A DNA stretch of 64,000 nt from Citrobacter sp. 18056 (GCA_902706235.1 CACSJR010000001.1:186001-250000); one strand, 5' to 3'; counted from the first letter of the stretch, positions 9,362-21,385 are shown. Notes: a model not told the origin generated them from the letters alone. Numbers and translations: made by a program.

Positions 9362-10065
9362 TAGGCTTTCCCTGTCGTGACTTTGACGTCCGGCACAACT
9401 TCGCAATGATTACGCAAACTTGTGGCCTTCTGCTTCATACGCTGGTCGATAACGTATTTCCCTGCCAACAGCATACCGAGTCCAATAAATGCACCCGGTG
9501 GCAGCATCGCCAGCAGGAACGGCGTATCGGTGTGGAACACTTCAATGCGTAGCACTTTGGCCCAACTGCCCAGCAGGCCATCTGCGCCGTCAAAGAGTGT
9601 ACCGTTGCCGAGAATTTCACGGATGGAGCCAAGAACAAACATCGCGCAGGTGGCACCCATCCCGATGGCGAATCCGTCCAGCGCGGACAGCATCGGACCT
9701 TGCTTTGCCGCGAAGGCTTCGGCGCGGCCAACGACAATACAGTTGGTCACAATCAGTGGGATGAAAATGCCCAGCGACTGGTACAGGCCGAATGCGTAAG
9801 CGTTGATCAGCATCTGCACTGAGCTCACCACCGAGGCGATGATCATCACGTAAATCGGAATACGGATTTCAGGCGGTGTCCAGCGGCGAAGCAAGGAGAC
9901 AAACAGGTTGGTCAGGGTCAGCACCAGCGTGGTCGCCAGCCCCAGGCCAAGGGCGTTGGTTGCCGTGGAGGTCACCGCCAGCAGCGGACACAGCCCTAAC
10001 AGCTGCACCAGCGAGGAGTTGTTTTTCCATAATCCCTGAACAATAACGTCTTTGATTTCACTCAT
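9361..10065 (-). CDS. rsxE: Electron transport complex subunit RsxE
   Basis: A 234-residue integral membrane subunit (about six helices) of the Rnf-like Rsx complex. In E. coli this complex keeps SoxR reduced and so switches the superoxide response off. It is paralogous to RsxA and NqrD/E, with the [11 protein letters not shown] segment near the N-terminus typical of the family. The C-terminal cytoplasmic tail is variable. Three bases separate the rsxG stop from its start region, and its stop overlaps nth. Confidence 0.95.
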   Translation of the reverse strand: MSEIKDVIVQGLWKNNSSLVQLLGLCPLLAVTSTATNALGLGLATTLVLTLTNLFVSLLRRWTPPEIRIPIYVMIIASVVSSVQMLINAYAFGLYQSLGIFIPLIVTNCIVVGRAEAFAAKQGPMLSALDGFAIGMGATCAMFVLGSIREILGNGTLFDGADGLLGSWAKVLRIEVFHTDTPFLLAMLPPGAFIGLGMLLAGKYVIDQRMKQKATSLRNHCEVVPDVKVTTGKA

Positions 10066-10068
10066 GAT

Positions 10069-10689
10069 TTACTCTTCACAGGGGCTAAGTTCGTTGATCT
10101 GCTGCGGCAGCGTCTCGGCAAAAAGTCCGGCGCGTTTTACTGCGTTCACCACCGCGCGAGGCGTAATGGTAGCACCGGTAAACTGATCGAATTCACCGCC
10201 GTCTTTCTTCACCGCCCACTGGCTGTCATTATCGCCGTGAATGATTTTACCGGCAAAACGGGTGATCCAGTCGGAATGGCGCAGCTCGATTTTATCACCC
10301 AGGCCCGGTGTTTCATGGTGCTGGGTCACGCGAGAACCGAGTACGGTTCCGCTAAAATCGGCCCCAACCAGAAGCTGAATGGCACCGGAATACCCGTCGG
10401 GCGCAGTGGCTTCCATCACCACGGCGACCGGCACGTCGTCTTTACGGGCGATATAAATCTTATGGCTGCCTTTCCCTAACGCTGGGGCGTCCAGCACATA
10501 ACAGCTTTTCAGCAGGTCGTTATTATAGCTTCCCTGCGGCACCACCTGATCGAACAGCGCCATTTGCTGCCTGGCCGACTGGATATCAATGGTGCTTTTG
10601 GTCATCTGATTAATGATGGCCGTGGTTCCTGTGGCACCTGCGGCGAAAAGGGCCAGCGTGATGCCGTGTTTGCGAATCGTCGTCAGCAT
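10069..10689 (-). CDS. rsxG: Electron transport complex subunit RsxG
   Basis: A 206-residue subunit with one N-terminal membrane helix (residues about 9-28) and a periplasmic FMN-binding domain. The covalent-flavin motif is TGAT at 171-174, where Thr174 would carry FMN through a phosphoester bond (S/T-GAT motif of RnfG/NqrC). The [11 protein letters not shown] segment at about 124-134 is also conserved. It lies 8 bases downstream of rsxD. Confidence 0.96.
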   Translation of the reverse strand: MLTTIRKHGITLALFAAGATGTTAIINQMTKSTIDIQSARQQMALFDQVVPQGSYNNDLLKSCYVLDAPALGKGSHKIYIARKDDVPVAVVMEATAPDGYSGAIQLLVGADFSGTVLGSRVTQHHETPGLGDKIELRHSDWITRFAGKIIHGDNDSQWAVKKDGGEFDQFTGATITPRAVVNAVKRAGLFAETLPQQINELSPCEE

Positions 10690-10697
10690 GGTCGTTC

Positions 10698-11750
10698 TCA
10701 GCGGTGTCCATAAACGCGCGGACGCGTGTAATAGTCGATCAGCGGCACGGTAATGTTGGCTAACAGCGTCGCAAAGGCCACGCCGTCTGGATAACCGCCG
10801 AAGCTACGAATCAGCCATACCAGCACACCAGCCAGTGCGCCGTAGAGCAGGCGACCACGATTGGTCGTGGAGGCGGTCACCGGGTCGGTCAGAATAAAGA
10901 ACGCGCCGAGCATCGTCGCGCCGGACAAAATATGCAGCTGTGGGGAAGCCAACGACTCTGGCGAGAATGCCCAGCCGAGCGTGGCGCAGACGGTGAGCGT
11001 CACCAGGAAACTCACCGGAATATGCCAGCGAATGGCCCGTTGCCACAGCAGAAACAGGCCGCCCGCCAGATAGGCAACATTCACCCACTGCCAACCAATG
11101 CCCGCCAGCGCGCCGCGATAAATCGTGGAATGTAGAATGTCATTAACGCTGTGGCCTGCGTGCAGCGAGGTTTTGAAGGTGTCCAGCGGTGTCGCCTGGC
11201 TGATGCCGTCAACACCAACCCGCAGTGCGTTGATATCGGTTCCGGTGGCGGTATGTCCGCTGAGGATAATCTGCAGGGTATCCATCAGAGTCGGCGTATT
11301 AATCGCGATTTCCTGCGGCGGCAACCAGGACGTCATCTGCACCGGGAAGGAAATCAGCAGCACCACGTAACCAATCATTGCCGGGTTAAACGGGTTATTG
11401 CCCAGGCCGCCATAAAGCTGTTTGGCGATAATCACCGCGAAGGCCGTGCCAAGTACCACCATCCACCACGGCGCCAACGACGGAATACTGATAGCCAACA
11501 GCAGCCCGGTGAGCAGGGCGGAATTGTCGCCCAACGTTTTACCTATTTCTTGTTTGCGCAGACGCAGAATGGCAGCTTCTGCTACCCAGGCAGTGACGCT
11601 CGCGATAAGGATTTGCACCAGCGTACCCCAGCCGAAAAGCCAGGTCTGAACGGCGATCCCCGGCACGGTCGCCAACAGAACCAACAGCATAATGCGCGAG
11701 GTCTGGCGATGGTTGTGGGTGTATGGGGAGCTTGCGATTTTAAAGACCAT
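10698..11750 (-). CDS. rsxD: Electron transport complex subunit RsxD
   Basis: A 350-residue membrane subunit (E. coli 352) with 8-10 helices. The FMN attachment motif SGAT occurs in [13 protein letters not shown], where the Thr is the predicted flavinylation site as in RnfD/Nqr[12 protein letters not shown] in the first half is conserved in the family. It starts immediately after the rsxC stop codon (zero-base gap), consistent with tight coupling in the operon. Confidence 0.96.
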   Translation of the reverse strand: MVFKIASSPYTHNHRQTSRIMLLVLLATVPGIAVQTWLFGWGTLVQILIASVTAWVAEAAILRLRKQEIGKTLGDNSALLTGLLLAISIPSLAPWWMVVLGTAFAVIIAKQLYGGLGNNPFNPAMIGYVVLLISFPVQMTSWLPPQEIAINTPTLMDTLQIILSGHTATGTDINALRVGVDGISQATPLDTFKTSLHAGHSVNDILHSTIYRGALAGIGWQWVNVAYLAGGLFLLWQRAIRWHIPVSFLVTLTVCATLGWAFSPESLASPQLHILSGATMLGAFFILTDPVTASTTNRGRLLYGALAGVLVWLIRSFGGYPDGVAFATLLANITVPLIDYYTRPRVYGHR

Positions 11751-13886
11751 TTATTCCTCGTTTACTGCCTGTTTTTCTGCTTTGCGTGCTTTCGCACGGG
11801 CGATAGCCGCTTCAACGGCGGCTTTACGCGGATCAATGGTTTCAGCCTCAGCCTCGTTGGCTGCATGCTGTGCCGCTTTACGGGCTTTAGCTCGGGCAAT
11901 GGCGGCTTCAACGGCAGCTTTGCGCGGGTCAATCGCTTCGACAGCAGGGGCTTCAGTCGTTTGTTGCTCCGCTTTACGGGCTTTAGCACGGGCAATGGCA
12001 GCTTCAACGGCAGCTTTGCGCGGGTCAACCGCTTCGACAGCAGGGCCTTCAGTCGTTTGTTGCTCCGCTTTACGGGCTTTAGCACGGGCAATGGCAGCTT
12101 CAACGGCAGCTTTGCGCGGGTCGGCGGCTTCTACAGCAGGGGCTTCAGTCGTTTGTTGTTCCGCTTTACGGGCTTTAGCTCGGGCAATGGCGGCTTCAAC
12201 GGCAGCTTTGCGCGGGTCGGCTGCGTCATTTACCGTTTCACTGGTGCTGTCGGCCTGGCGCCTTTCTGCCTGAGCGGCGCGAGCCTGGGCCTTGCGAGCT
12301 TCGCGTGCAGCAATCACTGCGCTGTTATCGGGCTGCACACCGGCCTGAACGACAACAGGCTGCGTTGCCTGTTTTTGCTTATCACGCACACGGTTCAGGG
12401 CGGCGTTAATCGCATCCTGATCCTGGGCAGCAGGCTGTGCCGCAGAGTGTTTATGGCGCTCAAGGCGGGCGGCTTTGTCACGCTCGAGTCGTGCGGCACG
12501 CGCTTCGAAACGGGCTTTTGCCTCGGCCGCACGTTTTTCTTCCTGCTGGATGGCAGAAATTTCGGCCTTTTCCTGACGGAAGTACTGCACCAGAGGGATA
12601 TTGCTCGGACATACCCACGCACAGGCGCCGCATTCGATGCAGTCGGCCAGATTGTGCGCGGTGGCTTTGTCGTGCTGCTGGCCTTTGCTGAACCAGTACA
12701 GCTGCTGGGGCAGCAAATCTGCCGGGCAGGAATCGGCACAGGCGCTACAGCGAATACAGCTCTGTTCTTCTTCCGGTTCACCCATCTCGCGTGGGGAAGG
12801 CGCCAGCAAACAGTTGGTGATTTTAACCACCGGCACATCGAGCCATGGCAGGGTAAAGCCCATCAGCGGGCCGCCCATAATCACCATTTGCTCCGGGCTC
12901 GGGCAGAAACCGGCGTCTTCCAGCAGATGACGCACCGGCGTACCCAGTCGCGCCCAGACGTTACCTGGCCGGGAAACGGACTCACCGGTCAGGGTAACGA
13001 CGCGTTCGGTCAGCGGTTCACCGTCGATAACGGCGCGCTTAACCGCGAAGGCCGTGCCGACGTTTTGCATCAGTACGCCAATGTCAGAGGAACGCCCGCC
13101 GTGAGGAACCTGTTTGCCAGTAAGGATCTGCGTCAGCTGTTTTGCACCGCCAGACGGATATTTGGTTGGGATCACCCGCAGGCTGATGCCATGTGCATCG
13201 GCCAGCACCGCTCGCATCATCGAAATGGCCTGCGGCTTATTGTCTTCGACGCCGATCAATACTTCTTTCGGCTGCAGAATACGCGCCAGAATGCGAATGC
13301 CGTCGATGATTTGCGCAGCGCAATCCTGCATCAGGCGGTCATCGGCGGTGATATAAGGCTCGCATTCCGCGGCGTTGATGATCAGCGTGTCGATTTTATC
13401 GCCGCCGCCTTTTAGCTTGGTACCGGTCGGGAAACCTGCGCCACCGAGTCCGGCAACGCCGAAATCATGAATGCGTTCGATAAGTTCTTCGCGGCTGCGG
13501 TTCTGCCAGTCGTTCCAGCCATCGCGTTCAATCCAGCAGTCGTCGCCGTCGGCTTCGATAATCACGCTCATTTCGGCTAATGCAGAAGGATGGGCGGTAG
13601 AGTGGGGCGCAATGGCGATAACAGTCCCGGACGTTGGCGCGTGTACCGGCAGCATACGGCCCCAGCCACGGGTCAACGGCTGGCCGCGCAAAACGCTATC
13701 GCCAGCACTCACGGCCAGTTCGCCTTCGGCACCGATATGCTGTTTCAGCGGAAGGACATAACGCTGCGCAAGAGGAACCTGGCGCAGGGGCGTGCCATTA
13801 GACTGAGTCTTCATTTCCGGAGGATGAATGCCCCCGTCGAAGTCCCAGATTTTGTCCTTTCTGAACGCGGAAAATAACTTAAGCAT
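11751..13886 (-). CDS. rsxC: Electron transport complex subunit RsxC with C-terminal repeats
   Basis: The peripheral NADH-accepting subunit of the Rsx complex. The Rossmann/NADH and FMN region ([12 protein letters not shown] at about 147-157) is followed by two ferredoxin clusters with Cys377/380/383/387 and Cys416/419/422/426. After residue 440 the chain becomes a long, charged Ala/Lys/Arg/Glu-rich helix. From residue 557 it is five copies of a 32-residue repeat starting [19 protein letters not shown] (residues 557, 589, 621, 653, 685). The total is 711 residues against 740 in E. coli, the difference lying in this tail. It overlaps rsxB by 8 bases. Confidence 0.96.
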   Translation of the reverse strand: MLKLFSAFRKDKIWDFDGGIHPPEMKTQSNGTPLRQVPLAQRYVLPLKQHIGAEGELAVSAGDSVLRGQPLTRGWGRMLPVHAPTSGTVIAIAPHSTAHPSALAEMSVIIEADGDDCWIERDGWNDWQNRSREELIERIHDFGVAGLGGAGFPTGTKLKGGGDKIDTLIINAAECEPYITADDRLMQDCAAQIIDGIRILARILQPKEVLIGVEDNKPQAISMMRAVLADAHGISLRVIPTKYPSGGAKQLTQILTGKQVPHGGRSSDIGVLMQNVGTAFAVKRAVIDGEPLTERVVTLTGESVSRPGNVWARLGTPVRHLLEDAGFCPSPEQMVIMGGPLMGFTLPWLDVPVVKITNCLLAPSPREMGEPEEEQSCIRCSACADSCPADLLPQQLYWFSKGQQHDKATAHNLADCIECGACAWVCPSNIPLVQYFRQEKAEISAIQQEEKRAAEAKARFEARAARLERDKAARLERHKHSAAQPAAQDQDAINAALNRVRDKQKQATQPVVVQAGVQPDNSAVIAAREARKAQARAAQAERRQADSTSETVNDAADPRKAAVEAAIARAKARKAEQQTTEAPAVEAADPRKAAVEAAIARAKARKAEQQTTEGPAVEAVDPRKAAVEAAIARAKARKAEQQTTEAPAVEAIDPRKAAVEAAIARAKARKAAQHAANEAEAETIDPRKAAVEAAIARAKARKAEKQAVNEE
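11754..12218 (-). repeat. Tandem 96-bp repeats encoding the RsxC tail
   Basis: Five in-frame units with 96-base periodicity; the last is shortened by the gene end. They encode the 32-residue RsxC unit. The three middle units are almost identical at DNA level (for example the segments near 11960-12060 and 12060-12160), implying recent duplication or gene conversion. Confidence 0.95.
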
Positions 13887-14457
13887 GGTGTTCCACTGGA
13901 ATGATACGGACTGGAATGGTTTGCAGATCCCACTTCCAGCTCTCGGTCGTCTCTGCGACCGGAATTAATTCGATACACTGCGTCGGGCACGGGGCGACGC
14001 AGAGATTACAGCCGGTGCACAGGTCGGTGACCACGGTGTGCATGGCGCGGGTGGCGCCAACGATGGCATCCACCGGGCAGGCCTGAATGCATTTGGTGCA
14101 GCCGATGCAGTTCGGTTCGTCGATAACCGCAATCATGCGCACCGGCTCCACGGCCTGTTCGTCGCCATCGATAGGCTGCGGTTCTACGTTAAGCAGCGTG
14201 GCGATTTTCAACATCACCGCTTCGCCGCCTGGCGCACAGCGGTTGATTTTCTCGCCCTGGGCACCTACGGCTTCTGCGTAGGGGCGACAGCCGGGGTATC
14301 CGCACTGACCGCACTGGCTCTGAGGCAAGATTTCATCAATTTTTTCCACCACCGGATCGTCCTCGACCGCAAAACGGCGCGAAGCGTATCCGAGAATGCC
14401 GCCAAAAATCAGGCCTAACAGGCTGAGGGCAGCGATGGCAATCCACACTAACGTCAT
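13879..14457 (-). CDS. rsxB: Electron transport complex subunit RsxB
   Basis: A 192-residue iron-sulphur subunit. An N-terminal membrane helix (about 3-24) precedes a Fer4-type CGQCGYPGC cluster-binding region. Two ferredoxin [4Fe-4S] motifs, [12 protein letters not shown] and [12 protein letters not shown], follow in the second half. It passes electrons between RsxC and the membrane subunits in the RnfB-type model. Its ATG overlaps the rsxA stop (TAATG) and its end overlaps rsxC. Confidence 0.97.
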   Translation of the reverse strand: MTLVWIAIAALSLLGLIFGGILGYASRRFAVEDDPVVEKIDEILPQSQCGQCGYPGCRPYAEAVGAQGEKINRCAPGGEAVMLKIATLLNVEPQPIDGDEQAVEPVRMIAVIDEPNCIGCTKCIQACPVDAIVGATRAMHTVVTDLCTGCNLCVAPCPTQCIELIPVAETTESWKWDLQTIPVRIIPVEHHA

Positions 14458-15038
14458 TACAACTTCACCAAACCAGTAAAGCCCATAAAGGCCAACGACA
14501 TCAGACCGGCTGTGATCAGCGCAATGGCGTTCCCGCGGAATGGGGCAGGCACATCGGCCACCACGAGGCGTTCACGAATCGCCGCGAACAGCACCATGAC
14601 CAGCGAAAAACCGACCGCCGCAGAGAAACCATACAGCGCCGATTGCAGGAAATTATGCCCAAGGTTGATGTTCAACAGCGCTACGCCGAGTACCGCACAG
14701 TTGGTGGTTATCAGCGGCAGAAAAATCCCGAGCAGACGATAAAGCGCAGGGCTGGTTTTACGCACCACCATTTCGGTGAACTGCACTACCACAGCGATGA
14801 CCAGAATAAAGGCCAGCGTGCGTAGGTAAATCAGATTAAGCGGAATGAGGATCCATGTGTCAATCAGCCACGCGCAAACCGACGCAAGCGTCATCACGAA
14901 GGTGGTGGCGAGACCCATCCCCATGGCCGTTTCCAGTTTTTTGGAAACGCCCATAAACGGACACAGCCCAAGGAACTTCACTAAAACGAAGTTATTAACA
15001 AGGACGGTGCCGATAAAGAGCAGCAGGTAATCAGTCAT
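14457..15038 (-). CDS. rsxA: Electron transport complex subunit RsxA
   Basis: The first gene of the rsx operon: a 193-residue, six-helix membrane protein, the same length as in E. coli. [13 protein letters not shown] near residue 24 and the mirrored [12 protein letters not shown] segment are the family's two Cys-bearing half-helix motifs, which bind an iron-sulphur centre between RnfA and RnfE in structural work. The operon promoter should lie between here and ydgK (15039-15114). Confidence 0.96.
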   Translation of the reverse strand: MTDYLLLFIGTVLVNNFVLVKFLGLCPFMGVSKKLETAMGMGLATTFVMTLASVCAWLIDTWILIPLNLIYLRTLAFILVIAVVVQFTEMVVRKTSPALYRLLGIFLPLITTNCAVLGVALLNINLGHNFLQSALYGFSAAVGFSLVMVLFAAIRERLVVADVPAPFRGNAIALITAGLMSLAFMGFTGLVKL

Positions 15039-15114
15039 ATTGGACCTGGAACGAAAAAAGCCGCCTATTATCGGTCAAACCGCAGCAGGCGACAACAGAT
15101 TATCTGTAGGGTTA

Positions 15115-15558
15115 TTACGGCTTGATGAAGGTCCGCCTCACGCGCTCTGAACGCTTGAAATACGGAACCAGCAGCGCGGTGGCCAGTAACGGGAACAGCA
15201 GCTGGCGTAATGCGAGGGCATCAGACACCGGCGCGAAGGCAAAGGCTTTCACCGCCAGCAGCACTGAAATCAGCAGCCAGATAATATAATGCTTAGGCAC
15301 CAGCTTCCGGCGTTTAAAGAATGCCGCGGTTAGCCACAGGGTGTAACACCACATGCCGATTGCAAAAACCAAAGACAGTAGCCACAGACTTAAATTGGTC
15401 GTTGTTAAAGCGGCCAGATTCGAACGTGCGGCAGGCGACAATAGCACGCCGGCGTACAACAGGACCGCCAGCGAAGCGCTGAGTAAGGCCACAATGAGCC
15501 ATGCCAGCGGGGCGAGTAGCCAGCCACCAATACGTTCTTCCGTCGGTTCAGCGGACAT
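15115..15558 (-). CDS. ydgK: YdgK, DUF2569-type inner-membrane protein
   Basis: 147 residues with four hydrophobic segments; the core RIGGWLLAPLAWL and the stretch PKHYIIWLLISVLLAVKAFAF match E. coli YdgK. I use the ATG at 15558 because GGAGA lies 7 bases upstream. An upstream in-frame ATG at 15585 would add 9 residues without a good ribosome-binding site. It lies between cnu and rsxA in the same order as E. coli. Its function is unknown. Confidence 0.9.
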   Translation of the reverse strand: MSAEPTEERIGGWLLAPLAWLIVALLSASLAVLLYAGVLLSPAARSNLAALTTTNLSLWLLSLVFAIGMWCYTLWLTAAFFKRRKLVPKHYIIWLLISVLLAVKAFAFAPVSDALALRQLLFPLLATALLVPYFKRSERVRRTFIKP

Positions 15559-15633
15559 TACTTCTCCAGAATCAGCGTCAATCAAAAATGCAGGGCGAGA
15601 AGTATAAGCAACTGACGCGTGAGAAAACAGTCT

Positions 15634-15849
15634 TTATTGCACGTAGCGCCAGACGGTCTTTGGCACCTGGCCTACATCGTACAGACGCCCGCCTGAAACC
15701 AGTTCTGCACGACGATGATCGGCCGCGCGATACATATTCACGATTTCCTGGGTATCCGTCAGCGAGTAATTAAGATGGTCAAAAAGTTTTTCCAGACTCT
15801 CAAGAGAACTGATCTTTCGGAATTTTAATAAATAATCCTGAACGGTCAT
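15634..15849 (-). CDS. cnu: Cnu (YdgT), Hha-family nucleoid modulator
   Basis: A 71-residue Hha/YmoA-family protein, nearly identical to E. coli Cnu. These proteins bind H-NS and StpA and tune silencing of horizontally acquired genes. Cnu was also described as an oriC-binding protein. Features visible are the start [21 protein letters not shown], the charged [10 protein letters not shown] helix and a C-terminal Trp-Tyr region. In E. coli its neighbour is blr; here a glycosidase gene sits between them. Confidence 0.97.
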   Translation of the reverse strand: MTVQDYLLKFRKISSLESLEKLFDHLNYSLTDTQEIVNMYRAADHRRAELVSGGRLYDVGQVPKTVWRYVQ

Positions 15850-16044
15850 ATTAGCGATCTTCCATTTTATAATGTTGTATTTATTAGGTAAAAATAACCT
15901 GGTGAGGGCAATCTTCGCCAGTCAGGGTAAGGGAATCAGGCGATAAGATTTGCATGGATTATTTAGGCTAAAAATATCAAAAACAAGCACAGAACGTCAT
16001 TCTGTTGCTGTTAAATTTAAATTAAGAGTTTTCTAAGCTAAATA

Positions 16045-16066
16045 CCAGGCACCGGACGGCGCCTGG
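16045..16066 (-). terminator. Stem-loop after the glucosidase gene
   Basis: CCAGGCGCC-GTCC-GGTGCCTGG (minus strand, one G-U pair) lies 10 bases past the stop. The following ATTT is a poor T-run, so termination may be partial. Confidence 0.6.
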
Positions 16067-16075
16067 TGAGGAAGA

Positions 16076-17572
<1,497 letters not shown>

Positions 17573-17586
17573 TCACTTTCTGGCGT

Positions 17587-17721
17587 TTACTTATGCGGCT
17601 GTGCCGCAACAGGCTGCTCTGGTGGCTGGTAATTATCAATATGATGCGCTGCAACGAGCAGCAAAACGCACACCCCAAGCACAATCCAGCCCACCAGCTC
17701 GACGATGCGATTAAATACCAT
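17587..17721 (-). CDS. blr: Small membrane protein Blr
   Basis: A 44-codon ORF recognised by its similarity to E. coli Blr (41 residues). Shared features are the N-terminal NRIVELVGWIV, one membrane helix (residues about 9-25) and the tail HIDNYQPPEQ ending in HK. In E. coli Blr is linked to intrinsic beta-lactam tolerance and interacts with divisome proteins. Two in-frame ATGs exist, 17721 and 17727 (two residues longer); neither has a strong Shine-Dalgarno. It is divergent from ydgJ. Confidence 0.88.
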   Translation of the reverse strand: MVFNRIVELVGWIVLGVCVLLLVAAHHIDNYQPPEQPVAAQPHK

Positions 17722-17939
17722 AGTCATAACAATCAATGTCCAAAATTATCCAGGGGCGAAATATTACCAGGAACACGGCTTTCGGGCCAGGGCGTTGCGG
17801 AACAATCTTGCGGATTTTTTCACCAGCAGCTGAAAGTTACAGCGCTCGTACTGGCGGAAGGGCGATAATGTTAATAATGGGTTGTGAGCAACCTGCATAT
17901 GTTGTGAAATGACGGACATTCACAGATGAGGGCGATAAC

Positions 17940-18980
17940 ATGAGTGACACTATTCGGGTCGGATTAATAGGCTATGGCTACGCGAGTAAAACCTTCCACG
18001 CGCCGCTGATCAGCGGTACGCCGGGCATGGAACTGGCGGCTGTTTCCAGTAGTGATGAAGCGAAGGTGAAAGTGGACTGGCCGGGCGTGAAAGTCGTCTC
18101 TGAACCAAAGCATCTCTTCAACGATCCCAGCATCGATTTGATTGTTATTCCTACGCCTAACGATACCCATTTCCCGCTGGCTAAAGCCGCGCTGGAAGCG
18201 GGAAAACACGTGGTAGTGGACAAACCGTTTACCGTGACGTTGTCACAAGCGCGTGAGCTGGATGCGTTAGCCCGCAGCCTGGGCCGACTGCTTTCCGTAT
18301 TCCACAACCGCCGCTGGGACAGCGATTTTCTGACCGTGAAGGCATTAATTGCCGACGGTACCCTCGGGGAAGTGACTTTCTTTGAATCGCATTTTGACCG
18401 TTATCGTCCGGAAGTGCGTAACCGCTGGCGTGAACAGGGCGGTCCGGGCAGCGGCATCTGGTACGATCTGGCTCCGCATCTGCTCGACCAGGTGGTAAAT
18501 CTGTTCGGCCTGCCGGTCAGCCTGACGGTCGATCTGGCGCAGTTACGTCCTGGCGCGCAGTCCACGGATTATTTTCATGCCGTTCTGACCTATCCACAGC
18601 GTCGTGTGCTTCTGCACGGCACGTTGCTGGCGGCGGCGGAGTCTGCACGTTATATCGTGCACGGCACCCGCGCAAGCTATGTGAAGTATGGTCTGGACCC
18701 GCAGGAAGAACGCCTGAAAAATGGTGAACGACTGCCGCAAGAGGATTGGGGATACGACATGCGCGATGGTGTTGTCACGCGTGTGGACGGTGATGAGCGT
18801 ACAGAAGAAACGTGGCTGACGGTGCCGGGCAACTATCCGGCGTACTACGCGGGTATCCGCGATGCGCTGAACGGCAGCGGTGAGAACCCGGTTCCGGCCA
18901 GCCAAGCGATTCAGATTATGGAATTGATTGAGCTGGGGATTGAATCAGCGAAACATCGTTCGACGCTCAGTTTGACTTGA
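17940..18980 (+). CDS. ydgJ: YdgJ, Gfo/Idh/MocA-family oxidoreductase
   Basis: A 346-residue NAD(P)-dependent sugar-dehydrogenase-like protein. The Rossmann motif GYGYASKTFHAPLI is at about 12-25 and the EAGKHVVVDKPFT segment, with the family's conserved Lys-Pro, is near residues 86-98. The C-terminal Gfo/Idh domain contains GSGIWYDLAPHLLDQ with a conserved His. The substrate is not known for E. coli YdgJ either. It lies between blr and add as in E. coli. Confidence 0.93.
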   Translation: MSDTIRVGLIGYGYASKTFHAPLISGTPGMELAAVSSSDEAKVKVDWPGVKVVSEPKHLFNDPSIDLIVIPTPNDTHFPLAKAALEAGKHVVVDKPFTVTLSQARELDALARSLGRLLSVFHNRRWDSDFLTVKALIADGTLGEVTFFESHFDRYRPEVRNRWREQGGPGSGIWYDLAPHLLDQVVNLFGLPVSLTVDLAQLRPGAQSTDYFHAVLTYPQRRVLLHGTLLAAAESARYIVHGTRASYVKYGLDPQEERLKNGERLPQEDWGYDMRDGVVTRVDGDERTEETWLTVPGNYPAYYAGIRDALNGSGENPVPASQAIQIMELIELGIESAKHRSTLSLT

Positions 18981-18993
18981 TAGTGATTCCAGT

Positions 18994-19065
18994 GCCCGGC
19001 GGCGCTGCACTTGCGCGGGTCTACAAGTGTGAAATGTAGGCCTGACAAGTAGCGCGCCGCCGGGC
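18994..19065. repeat. REP pair (BIME-like) between ydgJ and add
   Basis: Two inverted GC-rich arms, GCCCGGCGGCGCTGC at the left and GCGCCGCCGGGC at the right, flank internal REP-like motifs (GCGGGTCTACA, TGTAGGCCTGACAAG). This is the organisation of enterobacterial BIME elements. A T7 run follows at once, so it probably also terminates ydgJ. A related copy occurs at 46471-46548. Confidence 0.85.
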
Positions 19066-19071
19066 GTTTTT

Positions 19072-20073
19072 TTAAGCTGCTTTTACTTTCTGAATTAACG
19101 CCTGTTTCTCCTGCGCCGACAGGAACGCAATTTCCAGGCCGTTAATCTGCGCCTGACGAATCTGCGCAGCCGTCAGGCCCGCCGCCGGGGCTGCAACCTC
19201 ATACTCGTGAATAATATCGATTCCCTGAACTGCCGGGTCGTCGGTGTTCAGCGATGCCAGCACGCCATGTTCCAGGAAAATCTTCAGAGGATGACGCTCA
19301 AGCGACGGCACGGTGCTGGTCTGAATGTTGGAGGTCAGACAGGATTCAATGCCAATGCGCTGCTCTGCGAGGAAATCCATCAGGGCGCGATCTTCTACTG
19401 CCTTCACACCGTGGCCGATACGCTCCGCGCCCAGCTCACGAATTGCCTGCCAGATGCTTTCCGGACCAGCCGCTTCGCCCGCATGGACGGTGATACGCCA
19501 GCCCGCGTCACGTGCGCGATTGAAATGATTGAGGAACAGGCTGCCAGGGAAACCCAGTTCATCACCAGCCAAATCCAGCGCGGTGATACTGTCGCGATGG
19601 GCGAGCAGGGCATTGAGCTCCTGTTCGCAGGCAGTTTCACCAAAGGTACGACTCATAATGCCAATCAGGTTCGCCTGCACCGGGAAGTCACGACAGCCCT
19701 GTTTTACCCCAGCGATCACCGCTTCTACCACGCCAGCCACCGGCAGGTTGTGCGCCATCGCCATATAGCCCGGGGAAAAACGCAGCTCAACGTAGTGCAG
19801 GCCGTTTTGTGCAGCATCTTCAATGTTTTCGTAGGCAACGCGACGACAGGCGTCGAGATCCGCCAGCACTTTCACGCCCCAGTCGAGTTTACTCAGGAAG
19901 CTGACAAGATCAGGCTCAAGGCTGGTGACCTGCACGTGCGGGCGCAGAGCGTCAAGAGTGGAAGCAGGAAGCGCAATATTATGCTGGCGACCAAGTTCAA
20001 GGATGGTTTGTGCGCGAATGTTGCCGTCAAGGTGGCGGTGAATGTCTGTCAGGGGCAGGTCTTTATGAATCAT
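19072..20073 (-). CDS. add: Adenosine deaminase Add
   Basis: Hydrolyses adenosine and deoxyadenosine to (deoxy)inosine in purine salvage. The 333 residues equal the E. coli length. It is a zinc TIM-barrel: metal ligands are the HRHLDG motif near the N-terminus, TVHAGEA mid-protein and the catalytic Asp in [20 protein letters not shown] carries another conserved His. It has its own promoter region 20074-20171 and follows malY on the same strand. Confidence 0.97.
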   Translation of the reverse strand: MIHKDLPLTDIHRHLDGNIRAQTILELGRQHNIALPASTLDALRPHVQVTSLEPDLVSFLSKLDWGVKVLADLDACRRVAYENIEDAAQNGLHYVELRFSPGYMAMAHNLPVAGVVEAVIAGVKQGCRDFPVQANLIGIMSRTFGETACEQELNALLAHRDSITALDLAGDELGFPGSLFLNHFNRARDAGWRITVHAGEAAGPESIWQAIRELGAERIGHGVKAVEDRALMDFLAEQRIGIESCLTSNIQTSTVPSLERHPLKIFLEHGVLASLNTDDPAVQGIDIIHEYEVAAPAAGLTAAQIRQAQINGLEIAFLSAQEKQALIQKVKAA

Positions 20074-20171
20074 GGTCGCACTCTTTTTTTAGTTAAAGTG
20101 CGACGTATTATAGAGTCAAAGTGGATGGAAAAGCCATGTTGCGCAACGAAAATCTCCGTTGCGCAACATAT

Positions 20172-21344
20172 TTAGCGGACGGCGTGAAGGGCGTTGATCA
20201 AACCCTGAATGCCACGCTCAAGTTTACTGCGCGGGCAGCCTGCATTCAGACGGACAAAGCCGTTGCCTTCTTCACCATAGGTATAACCCGGCATGATGGC
20301 CACTTTTTGCTGCTCAATCAGTACTTTTTGCAGCAGTTTGTCGTCAATGTGCAGCGGGCGTAAATCAATCCATGCCAGATAGGTGGATTCCGGGGGTTGC
20401 CAGTTCAGTTCTGGGAACGCGGCGTTCAGCTCGCTGGCGATAAAGTGCATATTGCCCTGCAAATAATCGCGCAGCGCATCCAGCCACGGAGCACCTTGCT
20501 GATAGGCCGCAATGTGCGCGACCACCGCGGGAATCGAGGGGGAAGAGAGTCCATCGCGGCCTTTCAGCGCACTGAGGTAATCGTTGCGTGAGATCTCATT
20601 GCCAATCAGGCCATACGCGCCGGTGAGCGCCGGAATGTTGAAACTCTTGGAGCCAGACGTGAACAGCGCCCAGTCACTTTGCGCGACATCGCACCACGGA
20701 ATATGCCGATGTCCGTTCCACGTCATATCCATATGGATTTCATCACTTATCACTTTCACATCGTGCTTCTGACACAGTGCGGCGATGGTGGTCAATTCTT
20801 CATGGGTCCACACTTTCCCGGTCGGGTTATGCGGGCTGCACAGCAGCAGCACTTTGTTGCGCGGTTCGGCGAGCACGCTTTCCAGCAGGGCCATATCGCA
20901 ACCCCAGCCTTCACTCGTCTGGTGCAGTGGTACGGCGGCGATAGTGCGCTGATTGCCTTCAATCGCTTTGTAAAACGCGTCATAAGCGGGGGTTTGCACC
21001 ACGATGCCATCGCCCACGTCAGACCATTGGCGGATCATCTGGGAAACCATGTAGATAACCGAAGGGCCGTACACCAGGTGTTCCGTGTTAATCGCGCTGT
21101 CAAAACGGGTCTGGAACCAGTGCTGAATGGCGGCGAGAAACTCGTCATTTTTCCAGCGGCTGTAGCCGAGGACGCCGTGGCTCAGACGCTGGCTGATAGC
21201 CTCAAGCACGCAAGGTGCGGTTGGGAAATCCATATCCGAGATAGTGAAAGGCAGTAAATCGGCAACGCCGAAGCGGTCTGCGACGTAATCCCACTGGGTG
21301 CACCAGGTACCGTGACGGTCGACGACCGTTGAGAAATCAAACAT
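20172..21344 (-). CDS. malY: MalY, PLP-dependent C-S lyase and MalT antagonist
   Basis: A cystathionine beta-lyase-type aminotransferase-fold enzyme which in E. coli also binds and inhibits the maltose activator MalT. 390 residues from the ATG at 21344, preceded by GGAG. The PLP lysine lies in SGSKSFNIPAL (near residue 233). FTISDMDF at the N-terminus, HNPTGKVW and SDEIHMDM are fold-type I hallmarks. It forms an operon with malX and is repressed by MalI. A hairpin separates it from malX. Confidence 0.96.
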   Translation of the reverse strand: MFDFSTVVDRHGTWCTQWDYVADRFGVADLLPFTISDMDFPTAPCVLEAISQRLSHGVLGYSRWKNDEFLAAIQHWFQTRFDSAINTEHLVYGPSVIYMVSQMIRQWSDVGDGIVVQTPAYDAFYKAIEGNQRTIAAVPLHQTSEGWGCDMALLESVLAEPRNKVLLLCSPHNPTGKVWTHEELTTIAALCQKHDVKVISDEIHMDMTWNGHRHIPWCDVAQSDWALFTSGSKSFNIPALTGAYGLIGNEISRNDYLSALKGRDGLSSPSIPAVVAHIAAYQQGAPWLDALRDYLQGNMHFIASELNAAFPELNWQPPESTYLAWIDLRPLHIDDKLLQKVLIEQQKVAIMPGYTYGEEGNGFVRLNAGCPRSKLERGIQGLINALHAVR

Positions 21345-21385
21345 CGGAAACTCCATTTCGGTCAAAACGGGTGAGGAAACATTGT

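Noticed and set aside
11754-12218. Regular repeats suggesting a CRISPR array
   Set aside because: The repeats are contiguous 96-bp coding units inside rsxC with no unique spacers and no cas genes nearby.
11151-13415. A 754-codon open frame on the plus strand
   Set aside because: It is antisense to rsxD/rsxC, with Phe/Ser/Gly-rich periodic translation mirroring the rsxC repeats. The minus strand holds clear family proteins with cofactor motifs.
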